Numbered from the stretch's first letter, positions 1 through 13,450 are shown. The stretch: DNA of 64,000 bases from Panulirus ornatus (GCF_036320965.1 NC_092232.1:53097482-53161481); one strand, 5' to 3'. Notes: generated by a model from the sequence alone, not told the origin. Numbers and translations: made by a program.

Positions 1-376
1 AGAGGTACGGCAACATGGGTCAAGCAGGAGAGACTAAGAAGGAAGGACCCCAGCGCACAGGAGCAATAAGGATCAAAAACCAAATGCCTCTCAAAGCCAG
101 GCATTAGAATCATGGAATCCAACATCAAATGTCGAGGTTTAACATTTCCTCAACATTACACATTGATAAATGGTCACTGCTTCGTCGAGACGAAGATTGG
201 GGTTTAAATTAACATTCCCACAACATTACACATTTGTACGTGGTCACTACTTCGTTCAAGGAGTGTGTGCTGATGAATAATGGTGGTTCTTCATGTGCGG
301 GAGAGAGGAGTTGTATGTTGGTGGCGTACTGTCCGACATGAGTAATTCCCCTGCAACATGTACTAGGTGAGTGAGT
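1..376. other. Left-edge unique sequence
   Basis: No gene, RNA or recognisable repeat is seen. A short direct repeat (TTTAACATTTCCTCAACATT near 138 and a variant near 208) suggests a small local duplication. The segment leads into the 31-bp array. Confidence 0.4.
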
Positions 377-742
377 ACTGTCCAGCAGGTTGTAGCGGTG
401 ACGAGTCACTGTCCTGCAGCTTACGGCAATGATAAATCACTGTCCAGCAGGTTGTGGCGGTGATGAATTACTGTCCAGCAGGTTGTGGCGGTGATGAATT
501 ACTGTCCAGCTGGTTGTGGCAGTGATGAATCACTGTCCTGCAGGTTGTGGCAATGATGAATCACTGTCCTGCAGGTTGTGGAGGTGATGAGTCACTGTCC
601 AGCAGGTTGTGGCGGTGATGAATCACTGTCCAGCAGGTTGTGGCAGTGATGAGTCACTGTCCTGCAGCTTATGGCAGTGATGAATCACTGTCCTGCAGGT
701 TGTGGCAGTGATGAGTCACTGTCCTGCAAATCGTGGCTGTGG
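377..742. repeat. 31-bp minisatellite, 11 full copies
   Basis: The unit begins ACTGTCC(A/T)GCAGGTTGTGG and repeats every 31 bp from 377 to 718, followed by a partial twelfth unit. Copies differ mainly at an A/T site (CCAGCAGG versus CCTGCAGG, the latter creating a CTGCAG site) and at AATC/AGTC. The units are contiguous with no spacers, so this is a VNTR-like array and not CRISPR. Since 31 is not a multiple of three, no repeated peptide is expected. Confidence 0.93.
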
Positions 743-1389
743 ACTAGCGTTGTCCTCTCGTTCACCACGTCATTAAACGACCGTTGCACAGCGGTGACTG
801 ACGCCTGTCGTTGAACAAGCAACCGACCCCCTCCCCCGCGTAGAAAACGTCTTCGCAACGCAGTTTCACCCGTAGATGTTGACGTCGTTTTCTTCCTTGT
901 GGTTGGGTTCTACCCCGAGAAACCTTATCAGTTGCTTGAGCACGTTCGAAACCCTTGTGTATGTGTATAATTTTCCCCCCAGTGTGTGTGTGTGTACCAT
1001 TCCCTTGGCGTAAAAATAAAAGAGGGATACAATATATAAAATAAATGTAATCATTAATTTCGTGTAATACAACACTACAATTATGGACAAAAAAGCCAAA
1101 ATGACAGGAAATATAACCTTTTTTTCTATTGGCGATATAAACGCATAAAGACTCAGTAATTACAACGATCATTTTAATTAAAGAACGAAAAACGTTGAGC
1201 TAAAATTCATTAAAAGTCAAACGACAAATTGTTGGAAGCAATTATCTGAAACAAAAAAAAAGTGATATCGGGGAACTTAATTAAAGTTATATTCAAAATT
1301 AATTAAACTTTAGATATTATACCTGAAATAAATTTACGAAAGCTATTTGTCTGACGCCATCATTCGAGAAAATATGTAACCACACAAAT

Positions 1390-1390
<1 letters not shown>
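743..1390. other. AT-rich unique sequence
   Basis: No convincing gene. It holds a short GT run near 981-995 and A/T-rich sequence with short homopolymers. The reading frames crossing it have no coding-like character. Confidence 0.4.

Positions 1391-1478
<88 letters not shown>
1391..1478. repeat. (CA)10 then (TA)34 compound microsatellite
   Basis: A pure CA run (1391-1410) passes directly into a pure TA run ending at 1478, where a LINE tail begins. Confidence 0.97.
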
Positions 1479-1479
<1 letters not shown>

Positions 1480-1640
1480 CGCAAGGAAACAGACGAAGAA
1501 TGGCTCAACCACTCATATACACATGTATATACATAAACACCCATATACATAACGTATACACACATACATATCAAACATGTATATATTCATACTTGCTGCC
1601 TTCATCCATTCCCGTCGCTACCCTGCCACACAGGAAATAT
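1478..1640 (-). mobile_element. Decayed LINE 3' tail
   Basis: The plus strand reads AGCGCAAGGAAACAGACGAA directly after the TA tract, matching the tail of the LINE at 57.03 kb (GCGCAAGGAAACAGACGAAA). ACACATGTATATACATA-type and CATTCCCGTCGCTACC segments follow, as I recall from the longer form of this decapod LINE 3' end. The copy is on the minus strand. It stops at the base where the terminal hairpin motif would begin, and the TA tract takes that place. Confidence 0.6.
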
Positions 1641-2805
1641 ATATAATTCTTCAGAGGTAAACGATGGTGTAAAAAGATAAGACCTGACAACTCAACAGCA
1701 TCTATGGTAACATAAACTTGGATAAGAGTTTCAGTAGACATGAACCAGCGCGTTATGGCGGCAACAGAGTAGAAACAGATCATTAACTCTTAAGAAAAAA
1801 AAAGAATACTATTGTGTACAAAGAAGGATACTTAATCCAAACCTTTTCCACAAATTCATCAATACATTGTCTGTAAACGAGCAGCTAATCAGGTGAAGGG
1901 ATAACGCCTTTAAATCTTTATTTTCTTGCTTTTCTCAACCAATTAAGGGCTGTTCTAACCGATGCTATGGCAGCTATTATAGCAAAGAATGAGATAACAT
2001 TCTCTTAGATGTATAGCAACGAATGCCTCCACCTTCCCTACAGATAGCACTTAGACGGCTGTCAGACAACGGGGGCAAGAGCGAGTCTTGACCCGTAACA
2101 TATACACGCGTGCCTGGAGACTCCATTAGACTCAGACGCACCATACTAGGAATATTACGACTCTCCTCACTCACCCAAAGTGAGAGCAATCAGAGCAGCC
2201 ACTGTCGGCATATCTCATATTTCGAGGCCATTACATAACTGGCAGACTCCAACACCCGTTGCTTGGGGAGAATAGTATCCACTTCTTCCTTAATTTCGCC
2301 AAATGGAAACCTCTCGCCCGATTTCTTAAAAAGAACACGACGGTACATCGAACAATATTTGGAATCCAAAGGCAAACAGCTTCATCTGAGATCGATTTTG
2401 CTGGATTGTGATCAAGGCGCAGCGTACTGTTTGCTGGCGTATCCAATTGCCAGCGTCCAAGAGGGGAAGACTAAACAGAGACGGTGATGGAGTAGAGGCA
2501 AAGTTGAAGTTAACGGATAGGATTCCATTGTACACCGAAACCATTGCTTATACTCAACTACTCAATTACACCAGTTACCTTACTCCGGGGGTTTGGTAGT
2601 TACGAGTGAGTCCGAGATCTCGTTTTCGTTCATTTACGACTTCGAACTAGCTCACACACGACCCGCCAACCCGAACAAGCAGTTGGTCCCGAGTGAGGCA
2701 GAAAATATCAAGAACAAAGGAGGAATGATGAGGCGTATGAAGCACAAGTCTACAGATGGAAGGGGAAGGCTGAGAAAGGAATATATGGGTTGGGAGTCTT
2801 CAAGC

Positions 2806-2808
<3 letters not shown>
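1641..2808. other. Unique sequence, no gene seen
   Basis: Open frames here are short (under 75 codons) and overlap on both strands without codon bias. No RNA gene or repeat is recognised. Confidence 0.4.

Positions 2809-2880
<72 letters not shown>
2809..2880. repeat. (AG)n microsatellite, about 36 units
   Basis: Pure AG tract. Long RERERE/SLSLSL reading frames across it are artefacts of the repeat. Confidence 0.98.
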
Positions 2881-2883
<3 letters not shown>

Positions 2884-3245
2884 TGGACCCCCGGGACATC
2901 CTCATACGTACACCACTTGTATACACGGTATATCATACAAGAACTTGTTGGTGCATTCTCACCTGGCTGCCGGCACTAGGCTTGGTGTTTCCAGCTCTCT
3001 GTCACCCAGTAATTATAATAATCCCACAAGCAGACGCTGCCAGAATGGCTTTAACTTCTGTGCATCGGATGCAACCCTCTTATTCTTGCAATTCGCGACT
3101 GCAATGGGAAAACGAGACATTTTGTTAATGATGTATGAGAACATAATAAAAAAAAACATCAGCACTTTATTCTATAACCATGACCTGTGTCAGGATTAAA
3201 GGATACAAATAGAGCATAGTATTTACCTGGTAATTACTGGATAGT

Positions 3246-3355
3246 TGACTTATAAACCGGGATCGGATGGACTTGAATCTTGGGTGGGGAAGTCGCCCCA
3301 CAGACAATCTCAGCTGTTCATCCTCACCTCAGGGTTGGTCGAAAAATGGGTACCT
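3246..3355 (+). mobile_element. tRNA-derived SINE fragment
   Basis: Contains a decayed B-box-like GACTTGAATCTTGG, then GTCGCCCCACAGACAATCTC, CTGTTCATCCTCACCTC and GGTTGGTCGAAAAATGGGTA. The same ordered blocks occur at 19.9 kb, on the minus strand at 20.1-20.24 kb and at 51.33-51.42 kb. The tRNA-like head with the A box is not recognisable. Confidence 0.6.
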
Positions 3356-3414
3356 GTGTGTGATTACTATTTGAGATCTACTCGTGTTGCCTCGTATCTT
3401 AATACTGTATATTT

Positions 3415-3467
3415 GTGTCATGTCTTTACTCCTACATATGTATGCACACATACACACTATCCTATGC

Positions 3468-3510
<43 letters not shown>

Positions 3511-3605
3511 ACACCTAGCAGTATAGACAAGGTACATACAAGGTTAAGAAACGGGGCAATACGAGGGCAAAACTCTCACCGTATCACATCAACAGTTGAT
3601 ACATT
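3415..3605. repeat. Composite dispersed repeat with internal (GT)n
   Basis: CATGTCTTTACTC...TATGCACACATACACACTATCC, then (GT)19 at 3471-3508, then ACAAGGTTAAGAAACGGGGC. The first block recurs after the AT tract at 46.27 kb. The second recurs at 20.3 kb and, inverted, at 20.04 and 46.18 kb. It is an interspersed family with embedded microsatellites and unknown class. Confidence 0.6.
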
Positions 3606-4153
3606 AATTCGACAGCTGATTCAGCATAAACATGCATCACACGCTTAACTGCTGACAATCTCCATAACTCCTAGCTTATACATATGCTTACAGAGGTATG
3701 TATAACATCTCTCATGAACATCAAACGATAATATACCAAGCGTAAGTCGACTACGGATTAGAATTCAAGCTTAAATATCGTACATATTAAGAAGCTTTAG
3801 CAGCTTATCCTGTTGCCTATGTCAGCATAAAAAAAAAAATAAACTATAATACACAGTAAATGGATACTTGGCTGCTTAATTGTGTGACGATTAAAACACA
3901 AGAGGTTAACTACACGAGTTAAAAGGCTAATCATTCACTGCACAATGTCAGGTGATTAAATGTAAACAACACCATGGACTGGGCTGTTATGCACTCAAGT
4001 TACTTCTGACTGGTATATGCTTGTAAGATAATATAAAACATCCTTTCGAATATCACACGTTAATAAAACAAATGCCTGAGAATATAATTCCAGGCTCAAA
4101 CATCATCCACGTGGACTAGAATGAAAGTAATATGAGCAAAATCTGTAAACAGT

Positions 4154-4156
<3 letters not shown>
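3606..4156. other. AT-rich unique sequence
   Basis: No gene or repeat family seen. A short poly-A occurs near 3829. Confidence 0.35.

Positions 4157-4217
<61 letters not shown>
4157..4217. repeat. (AT)n microsatellite, 30 units
   Basis: Pure AT tract. Confidence 0.98.
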
Positions 4218-4219
<2 letters not shown>

Positions 4220-4715
4220 CTTTTTGCAGCTTATTACGAAATATGAGGCACATGATCGCATATCAGAGAATAGATGATTTAACACTCAATATTTCTGTAT
4301 GATATAGAATACAATGGCCAATGAAATCACCTTCAAAGAACACGGAAGGCGAGGTATCAACTCATTGTGTGGACGGTAAGTTGGTAGTAAACAAACAAGC
4401 CACTATTGTGTGGTGTTACTCACAGATGGCAGCACCCATGAGGATGTGGCGGGCTTTTCAAGCATGTATATGGGGGGGGGGTTTCGAGCGTTTTACGACA
4501 GCTATTGAGTATATCAGATCCTCTCCGTTAACAAGAAGAAATGTGAGAGTAGATATTACCCATCTGACGCAGCATGAGGGTCGAGGGCCAAATGTTTGTT
4601 GCTATATAGAGATTATAAATGAATGCGATCCTCCTTTGTGAGGGCCGTAATGTTCGATTTGTATCCATCCTCTTATTTAATGTTCAACTTCCTCTATTTT
4701 GTCTGTGAAGTATTG

Positions 4716-4806
<91 letters not shown>
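4716..4806. repeat. (TG)6(AG)39 compound microsatellite
   Basis: A short TG run switches directly to a long AG tract, so polypurine follows alternating purine-pyrimidine. Confidence 0.97.
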
Positions 4807-4809
<3 letters not shown>

Positions 4810-6047
4810 GTGGACAATCTTCCACTACCGACTGCAACAGCGCTTCTATGACGGAACTTGCTGATGACGTCTTACGTCGAGGCGAGGGAGGCAGGGAGGC
4901 AGGGAGGGAAAGGACTCCTCCCGACCAATGGGAGGAGACTGACAGCAGCAGCAGCGCCTACCCGACAGACCCACCGAAGTCTAGCTCCTCCGGGAGGCGT
5001 CGCTGTAGGGCTCCTCGTGCCTCGTATGGCACTGACGGATAACAACACTATACGTAAGCCACACAACAGCAACAAGATCAACCCCTAAGTCCCAACACTG
5101 GAGGAACACAGTGCTATACCAAGGTACACGCGCACACCTTAAGGCCTAACAATAAACTTACTCAAGTGGGAATAATGTACTAATCACCACCACGCGAACC
5201 ATCACGATCTTGACCCATCATGGTAGAGAGTGATTAACTGGTAACACGTCGTTAAGAAGGTACCCGGAAAGGACGTGGTAACAAACCATGGAAGAAGAAA
5301 AAAAAAACTAGGTCAAGGAACTTCATTAATTTGCAGAAATAATTAATGTTAATTGGTCAATGGCGTTCGTCTGTGCAGTGACGCCTGATTAGGTTATAAA
5401 TCTCTTTATCTTCTATCGCGATTTTTTTGGGATAAAAATTGGGCACGGACGATTAACGATACAGACCATCACGTTTAACGACAGTTAGCGGAAGGACAGA
5501 CCTCAAGTGGTTGGACCAAAGGCTGCTGAGGAGGACAAGCACGTACTCATTGACCTCAACAGCCCAACACACTCGGGAATTAATTCTCCGAAATGAGCGT
5601 TAACAACCGTTCGCCTCGTTAGGGTGCAAATTGGTTAATGAGAGACATTCCTTCCAATCATACGCCCGCTGGGCGGGGCGCACGGCCTCGTTGAGTGGTT
5701 TAGTAGGGGGTTAAACGAGTGTGATAAACGGTGGCGCTGCTGGTCTCTATACAGCTAACTGTAACATTCGAGAACAATTTACGGATCACATAATTAGGTT
5801 TCGAAAGTAGACAAATGGTCCGCGAACGAGATAAATTACTTGGTTAAAATACACTGCGATATATAGATGTTTATTTATGAGGGTTTACGATTAAGTAATT
5901 TTGGCTTTATAAACGCTCAGGGATGGATCAATTTGTGTAGTACGTAATAATGTGCTTATATAACGGGAAAGTTCGTTCTTAGACTGTGGGAGTAACTGGT
6001 TCTGTGAGGATAGTCTTCGACTGTGGGCGTAACTGGTTCTGTGATCT
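4807..6047. other. Unique sequence, no gene seen
   Basis: A GC-richer part (4810-5040, GGCAGGGAGG and CAGCAGCAG runs) is followed by A/T-rich sequence with TTAAC/GTTAA words. The 139-codon frame over 4623-5042 consists largely of the AG tract translation and is rejected. Confidence 0.35.
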
Positions 6048-6082
6048 GACGAAGAAGAGGAGGAGGAGGAGGAGGAGGAGAG
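6048..6082. repeat. (GGA)n trinucleotide repeat
   Basis: GAAGAAGAGG then nearly pure GGA repeats. Confidence 0.9.
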
Positions 6083-6809
6083 GAAGCTGACGAGAGGTAA
6101 TGTATGAGTTCATCAGCTTCTGTGCAATAGAGAATGCACAACTTTGTTTACCGAAAATCTAAATTACATCACTAAATAATATATCGTTTAAATGTGGTCC
6201 TTTTTAAATCAAAAACATCTAAGAATTTCATCAAAAACGATTTAAATTTTCTTTCAAGTCAAAGTCTCACAACTGAGAGGGGAAGTTCATCAAAAAAAAA
6301 AAAAAATTGTATTGGAAATAAAACGTGCCATGTAAACGACACCTTCCTCAGCAGGTGGGCAGGACACAGACGCAGTAAAACAGCTTCCTCAGCTCGGCCT
6401 CAGCTCCCCTCCTCCTCCTCCTTCTCCTACAGCTTTCGCAACGTCTCCGCCGACAGAAAAGAGACAGAGAAGCGTTCGTGTGATGTGTGTCCGTCTATGC
6501 ATTCCAGTTTCACCGCGCCAACTTGCATTACTATATCCCAAGACGAAAGACTATCTATCTATACGTGGGACACGAGGCCCAGACTATCCCAAGTCTAACG
6601 GAGACGTGATGGAAGGACAGATGACAATATGGATAAACGGAATGACGTTTACTTCACTGCCTTTTCGCAAATGGCGATACGCGTATGGCCTGGTGTCTGA
6701 CACACTGACCTGGTCAGAGTATTCCAGGTACCAGTGTTGGTCCATTTGGTAGACGAAGTCCTTATAGTTATTCAGCAAGGGAAAAGGTGGCCAGGGGTAC
6801 CCTCTCAGA
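6083..6809. other. Unique sequence, no gene seen
   Basis: A frame at 6194-6598 (134 codons) crosses a 14-A run and a CTCCTC-rich stretch and has no recognisable domain, so it is not called. Confidence 0.35.
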
Positions 6810-7435
6810 TGCTGCGTGTGTTGCAGAGGTTTTCAGGTGTTGCAGAAGCCGTCAAGTGTTGCAGGTGGTTGTTTTAAGGTGTTGCAAGTGGATGGTGACG
6901 TGTTGCCGGTGTGGCTACGTCCTGTGGATGGTTTCAGGTGTTGTGAGTGTACCTTAGAGTTGCAGGTATTGCTAGGTGTTGAGGGGTTTTGTCAGGAGTT
7001 GTGGGTGTTTAAGATGTTTCTGTCGGGTATTGACTGGTGTTGTGGATGTTTCAGTTGTCGCAGGTGTTGCTGGGTTTACATGGTCTTGCAGGTGTTGTCA
7101 AAACTTACTAAATTTGTCAAGTGTTGCAGATATTGCTAGGTGTTGCAGATGTCAGGTGATGCCAATTCTGCCACGTATTTCGGGTGCTATCAGGTGTTGT
7201 AAGTGTTGTCAGATGTTGCGAGTGTTGTCAGGTGTTTGAGTGTTGTCAGGTGTTGTGAGTGTTGTCAGGTGGTGTGTGTGTTGTCAGGGATGGTGCGTGT
7301 TGTCAAATGTTGTAGGTGCTGTCAGGTGTTGTCAGGTGTTGTGGGTGATGTCAGGTGTTGTGTGTATTGTCAGGGATTGTGTGTGTTGTCAGATGTTGTT
7401 GGTGTTGTCAGGTATTGTAGATGTCGTGCTGGAGA
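6810..7435. repeat. Degenerate GTTGTCAGGT-type minisatellite
   Basis: Over 600 bp built from variants of GTTGCAGGTGTT and GTTGTCAGGTGTTGTG with no fixed period, more regular after 7200. The G/T-rich strand gives Cys/Val-rich frames (CCRCCQ, VLSGV) in several phases, the signature of a repeat and not a cysteine-rich protein. Confidence 0.85.
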
Positions 7436-7797
7436 GCGTAGGAAACTTGCCTGTCATCTGCTTCATGAGTCTGTGGGTGTAAGCGTCTCGGGCCACGGCG
7501 CCAGGCACCACAATACTTGAACTGCTTGCTAGCGCTCGTCTCATGCATCAGTTTCCCCCCACTCGTTCTATGTCGTCTTCATGAGTGCCTTAAGACGCCT
7601 TGTGACCTGAAAAAAAAAGAAAAGCGAGGGTGGTGAGGCATCAGACATTGGGTCCAATGGTTGGATCCTGACACACTAAAATACGTCGTGTGAAGAGATG
7701 GATCATTAGCTCGTATCGTAAGGTCTTACGTCAATCAAGCGTTTGTAATTACAATTCTTGCACAGTAAACATTCAAACGAGTTTTAAGCCAATGGAT

Positions 7798-7968
7798 ACT
7801 ACTACCATCAATACTACTACTACTACTATTCCAACTACTATTACTACTAACACCTACTATTCCTACTATTACCACTTCTATTCCTACTACTACTATTGCT
7901 ACTACTACTATTCCTACTACTATTCCAACTACTACTATTGCTACTACTACTTACTATTGCTACTAATA
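7798..7968. repeat. Interrupted (CTA)n trinucleotide array
   Basis: About 170 bp of ACTACTATT/CCTACTACT variants. Translation gives runs of Tyr or Thr. Confidence 0.93.
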
Positions 7969-8058
7969 CAGCTGATGTGCAGGGAAAAGCAGAAAACACG
8001 GACAGGGAGGCATGGCATAAAAAAAAGAGGGTGGGTTTTAAACTGTGTGTGGCGTTGC

Positions 8059-8059
<1 letters not shown>

Positions 8060-8111
<52 letters not shown>
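8060..8111. repeat. (GT)26 microsatellite
   Basis: Pure GT tract. Confidence 0.98.
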
Positions 8112-8112
<1 letters not shown>

Positions 8113-9109
8113 TCGTGACACTGAAGCTAACTCGCTTTGGCAGCATCATCAACAACACTATTAAGCCCAACACAAGAGGACATTAGACACCTGGGTCTGA
8201 CTTACGTGTGTGTGATGGACTCGACAAGCAAGTCCCATACGAAGGGTCGTATCTCTTACGACGCTGGCTGGTGTCTGCTGTTCTCAACTCTAAGTGACAC
8301 TCGCTGAGGAACAAGAGATCAAGACGAAATGCGTTCCTTCAGCGAAAAATCCTCAGACCCCGGAATACAAAAGTGATCTGAGTGATGGCTGTGTCTACCT
8401 AAGGGCTAATTCTCCGTTAGATTAACACGGTTAATTTCTTGCCGTAAGAGTAAACTTCGAGGCCACATTTAGAGCGCGAGTGAGTGGGGGGGGGGGGCGG
8501 CTTGACGCCACCGAGTTCATCCAGGTAACACAAGCGTTGCTTCTAGGGAGGATCAGCCTTGGCGGCAGACGACAGAGTGACGCCTACAAAGCTGTTGGTG
8601 GCAACAGGTCCATTAGTGTTGCCGAGGGACGCCCAGAAAGACCAGGGAAAAAAGAGAAAACAGCTCCGCGTCTGAGTATCTCTCTGCGTCGAAGAATATG
8701 AGAATAAACGGTGGTACAACGCGTCTCCACGACACACAACGTTGCTCTTAAGAGGCGAGGCGCCTCCACTTGACCAGATAATGTAGAGTGTAACGCAAAA
8801 AAAAAAGAAAAAAGAACATATCGCCATCCATATCGTGATGCCAAGGGCTAATACCCACCACAGCTTCAGTTCTCTCCTTGGCTCAGTGGCGCTGGGGCGC
8901 GAGTGTTTACAAGATCCCAGGAAGAGTAATGTGTGGTGCTAATCTTTCTTTATTATACGCTCTTTTTTTTTACACTTTCTTTTTTTTTTAACATCAACTA
9001 CGTTTCCCAAGTAGTTTCTAGGTTTTCTTTTTAGCATTGAGTAGCTCCACGCGTCGAGGACTGATGGGATAAGAACGAGACCAACATTGGTCCCAGTAAA
9101 ACCGTCCAC
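8112..9109. other. Unique sequence, no gene seen
   Basis: Includes a poly-G run near 8486-8497, a poly-A near 8799 and T runs near 8966-8990. No supported gene. Confidence 0.35.
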
Positions 9110-9277
9110 TTTCCGTCCTCGACTCGTAGCTTTCCGTCCTCGACTCGTAACCTTCCGTCCTCGACTCGTAGCTTTCCGTCCTCGACTCGTAGCTTTCCGT
9201 CCTCGACTCGTAGCTTTCCGTCCTCGACTCGTAGCTTTCCGTCCTCGACTCGTAACCTTCCGTCCTCGACTCGTACA
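9110..9277. repeat. 21-bp minisatellite, 8 copies
   Basis: The core CCGTCCTCGACTCGTA recurs at 9113, 9134, 9155, 9176, 9197, 9218, 9239 and 9260, an exact 21-bp period with few substitutions (TAGCTTT versus TAACCTT). Each reading phase yields a heptapeptide repeat, for example YESRTES on the minus strand, explaining three overlapping open frames. No start context or conserved flanking domain supports a gene. Confidence 0.95.
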
Positions 9278-9646
9278 AGGTCTGCTTCTGAGTCATCAGA
9301 ACAAAAAAATGATATCAACTTTAATGTGGAAATTTGCCAGTTACAAAACACTCTCATTTACGTCTTCATCTACCCCAGTGATGTGAGTTTGCTGCTTCGT
9401 GTTCACACAGGACAAGGGGAGTTTTGCTGTCTTCCACGAACTGGATACATTACTGGACACTGAAGATCTCGCTATTGATGGAATTGTATATCTAAGCCTT
9501 AGGCTGGGAGACAGTGAGTTCCGCGTGAGAGAGGAGGAGGAGGAGGAGAGGAAAAATTAGAAGAATTAGAATTAGAAAAGAATGATTAGAAGAAGAATTA
9601 GAAAAATTAGAAGAAAAAGAATTATAAGAATAATTACAAGAAAAAG

Positions 9647-9648
<2 letters not shown>

Positions 9649-9729
<81 letters not shown>
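9649..9729. repeat. (AG)n microsatellite, about 40 units
   Basis: Pure AG tract preceded by an A/G-rich GAAGAATTAGAAAAATTAGA region (9535-9645) made of GAAGAATTA-like words. Confidence 0.97.
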
Positions 9730-10700
<971 letters not shown>

Positions 10701-11335
10701 CCCTGGTCTCGTGGTTGAGTGTCTCTGGGGAAGAATCTCTTGGCCTCGTAGCAGAGTGTACCTGGGGGAGAATCTCCCCTGGTCTCGTGGCTGAGTGTCT
10801 CTGGGGAAGAATCCCTTGGTCTCGTAGCCGAGTGTGCTTGGGGGAGAATCTCCCCTGGTCTCGTGGCTGAGTGTCTCTGGGGAAGAATCTCTTGGCCTCG
10901 TAGCAGAGTGTGCCTGGGGGAGAATCTCCCCTGGTCTCGTGGCTGAGTGTCTCTGGGGGAGAATCTCTTGGCCTCGTAGCCGCGTGTACCTGGGGGAGAA
11001 TCTCCCATGTTCTCGTGGCTGAGTGTCTCTGGGGAAGAATCCCTTGGTCTCGTAGCCGAGTGTGCTTGGGGGAGAATCTCCCCTGGTTTTGTGGCTGAGT
11101 GTCTCTGGGGAAGAATCCCTTGGCCTCGAAGCCGAGTGTACCTGGGGGAGAATCTCCCCTGGTCTCGTGGCTGAGTGTCTCTGGGGGAGAATCTCTTGGC
11201 CTCGAAGCCGAGTGTACCTGGGGGAGAATCTATCTCCCCTGGTCTCGTGTCTCAATGTACCACGCGGAGAGTCACACACCTGGTCTCGTGGCCGAATGCA
11301 AAAGGGAGAGAATTTCACCTGGCCTCGTCCAATTA
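10701..11335. repeat. 76-bp two-monomer higher-order minisatellite
   Basis: Two related monomers alternate. One is 37 bp (TGGTCTCGTGGCTGAGTGTC... with CTGGGGAAGAATC) and one is 39 bp (TGGCCTCGTAGCCGAGTGT... with CTGGGGGAGAATCTCCCC). Starts at 10704, 10741, 10780, 10817 and 10856 give spacings 37/39/37/39. About seven 76-bp periods precede decay after 11230. The array has few stops on either strand, so it carries frames up to 211 codons on the minus strand. Since 76 is not a multiple of three these are not a conserved repeat protein. Confidence 0.93.
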
Positions 11336-11559
11336 AGTCCCTCTGGCTTATGAACCCTCACGCTGAACTTCAAGTTGCGATCACTATTGGTTCTTCCATT
11401 AACGCTGACTTTTCTTCCTCGTACATGTCATGTCAGGACAAATCAGAAAGTCTTGAAATGAAACGTTTTCGTTGAATCTCATTCCCTACTTCGGCTAGTC
11501 TCCTGCGAAGGCCAGAGATAAAGCAAACAGTTTACGGAATAAGTATAATGTTTCGTTCG

Positions 11560-11562
<3 letters not shown>

Positions 11563-11635
<73 letters not shown>

Positions 11636-11636
11636 T
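11563..11636. repeat. (AT)n microsatellite
   Basis: AT tract of about 66 bp followed by ACATATATG. Confidence 0.97.
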
Positions 11637-13164
11637 GACACGACTGTCAAACGTAATGCAAGACATACGTTATTTTCACACCCCACATGTCGATATTCAA
11701 GTAGAAAGACCACACATCTGAAGATAAGCTCCTGTTGTGACAGGAGTCTGGCTATGTTGTGGGTTGTTGTTGCTGGCACATACCAAACGTGCCATTCTGG
11801 AGAATGTCCAGACCTTTACGAAGGTGACAAGGCCGAGTACAACCTAGGACTTAACCCTATCAAAGGTGCGAGTGTAAGAATTTTTTTTCGTAGAGTACTC
11901 CTTACAGTTCGTTCTACCATAAATTTCTCACATACACCATTCTATTTTTGATGTGTTATTCACGAGTATGAGAGAATTCTACCTGGACGGGATGGTTAAG
12001 GGACAGCTGGATGTTGCTTATTCAGTAGTTTGGTTCTCTATGGATTTAAACCATGACGACTTAAACTATGAATCATCATGTTCGGTGCTGAGGTATGAGA
12101 CGAGGAATGTTGCTCTTACGGTACCTTCAGCACTGACTACTCCTGCTCATGTAGACCATAGTGGTGGCCTGGTATCCACAGGCATGCGAGGATTTAGACC
12201 AGGGTCATTGGAAAATGACATACACTGTCTCTAGTATTGTAACGGTGATCGATATGGTACAAATGGTGAGGCCAAACAAGTCTTGCTTAAAGGCCATCTT
12301 GAGTGAAAGAGAAAAATGTAAAATGGGAATTTTGAATTAGTTAGGACTCTATGGGAAGACCTGGCTCTTACGAGTGACGGGAAGAGGTGGAAAAACGGGA
12401 GGAAGAGAATTCCAACAGCTTAGGCGTTCGAGGAAATACGGATTCCCCATCTGAAGTCACGAACGCATAAAGACAACAAGACTCCTTCAGTGAGTTAGTG
12501 TCTCGTTATCCCCGTTAACTACATGGCCAAAAAATGAATTTCCTGGACTGGTAAAATCATTGGGGATCCAGAGGTCTTGTCATACCTGTTATATGTCCTT
12601 TGTGTTGTATACATGCCCTCTGCAGCGACACCGTGAGGGTATTCTGTACAGAGCACTGATCTTTTGAACTTGGGCTTACCAGATCTTCAAACTTTCCCTT
12701 TGTTCCCTGGTGCTGTTCCATATCGAACGTGAGGCAGGTGGGCGCCCTGATAAGTTCAACCAAGTCTAAAAAAAAAAAAAAGGGGAGGTGGCTGAGAATG
12801 ATAGCCAATCGATGTCTTAGTTCTGATTCTCAATCAGCTTTACCTCCATATGTATCATCTCTGATCGTACTAGTAGTCAAGATTATCGTGCGGTTATTTC
12901 TTAGAAAACTCGTTGTCAGGGTTGCAACATCAAGTAACCGTTCCTGATTAGCATCATGATCTTTGCTTCTATGACAGTGGTCTGCTATGCATGGAATTAC
13001 TATAGCTATAAGTGATTCATGTCCTCCTACTACGACTTGTTAATCATTACCGAAGTGATCTTTTTTTTCTCTTTCACGTTAACCTTGTCTGAATATCTAT
13101 ACCTGAAGAAAACTTTCGGGTTTGATTTGGTCTGCTATATTCATCTGTGTAAGTGAAACACCTA
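11637..13164. other. Unique sequence, no gene seen
   Basis: Frames here (93 codons or fewer) lack recognisable domains. A 14-A run sits near 12769-12781. Confidence 0.35.
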
Positions 13165-13450
13165 ACTAGAACCCTTCTAGAAACGAACAGAAGCAGAGAT
13201 GAGAATAAAACTAATGGGGAACGTATTGCAAAGTTATCTAGTTCCCCTCTAGAAATGAGCAGAAGCGGAGAAGAGACTATAAACTGGAGGAACGTAATGC
13301 AAAGCTACCTAGTTCTCCTCTAGAAATGGACAGAAGCAGAAATGAGAGCATGAATTCAGGAGGAACGTATTGCAAGGCTACCTAGAACCCATATAGAAAT
13401 GAGCAGAAGCAGAGACGAGAGTATAAACTTAAGAGAAACGCATTGCAAAA
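13165..13450. repeat. About 73-bp tandem repeat, 4 copies
   Basis: The word (T/A)TCTAGAAA(C/T)GA(A/G)CAGAAGC recurs at 13176, 13249, 13319 and 13392 (spacing 73, 70, 73). The rest of the unit (GAGGAACGTATTGCAAAGCT) is recognisable in each copy, at moderate divergence. Confidence 0.88.

Noticed and set aside
377..742. CRISPR array
   Set aside because: 31-bp units are contiguous with no spacers, in a eukaryotic context.
2593..2979. RERERE/SLSLSL proteins across (GA)n tracts, here and at many other sites
   Set aside because: Direct translation of dinucleotide repeats on both strands.
6816..7520. Cysteine-rich secreted proteins or toxin-like peptides
   Set aside because: Cys/Val patterns occur in overlapping phases of a GTTGTCAGGT repeat. 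No signal peptide or conserved cysteine spacing.
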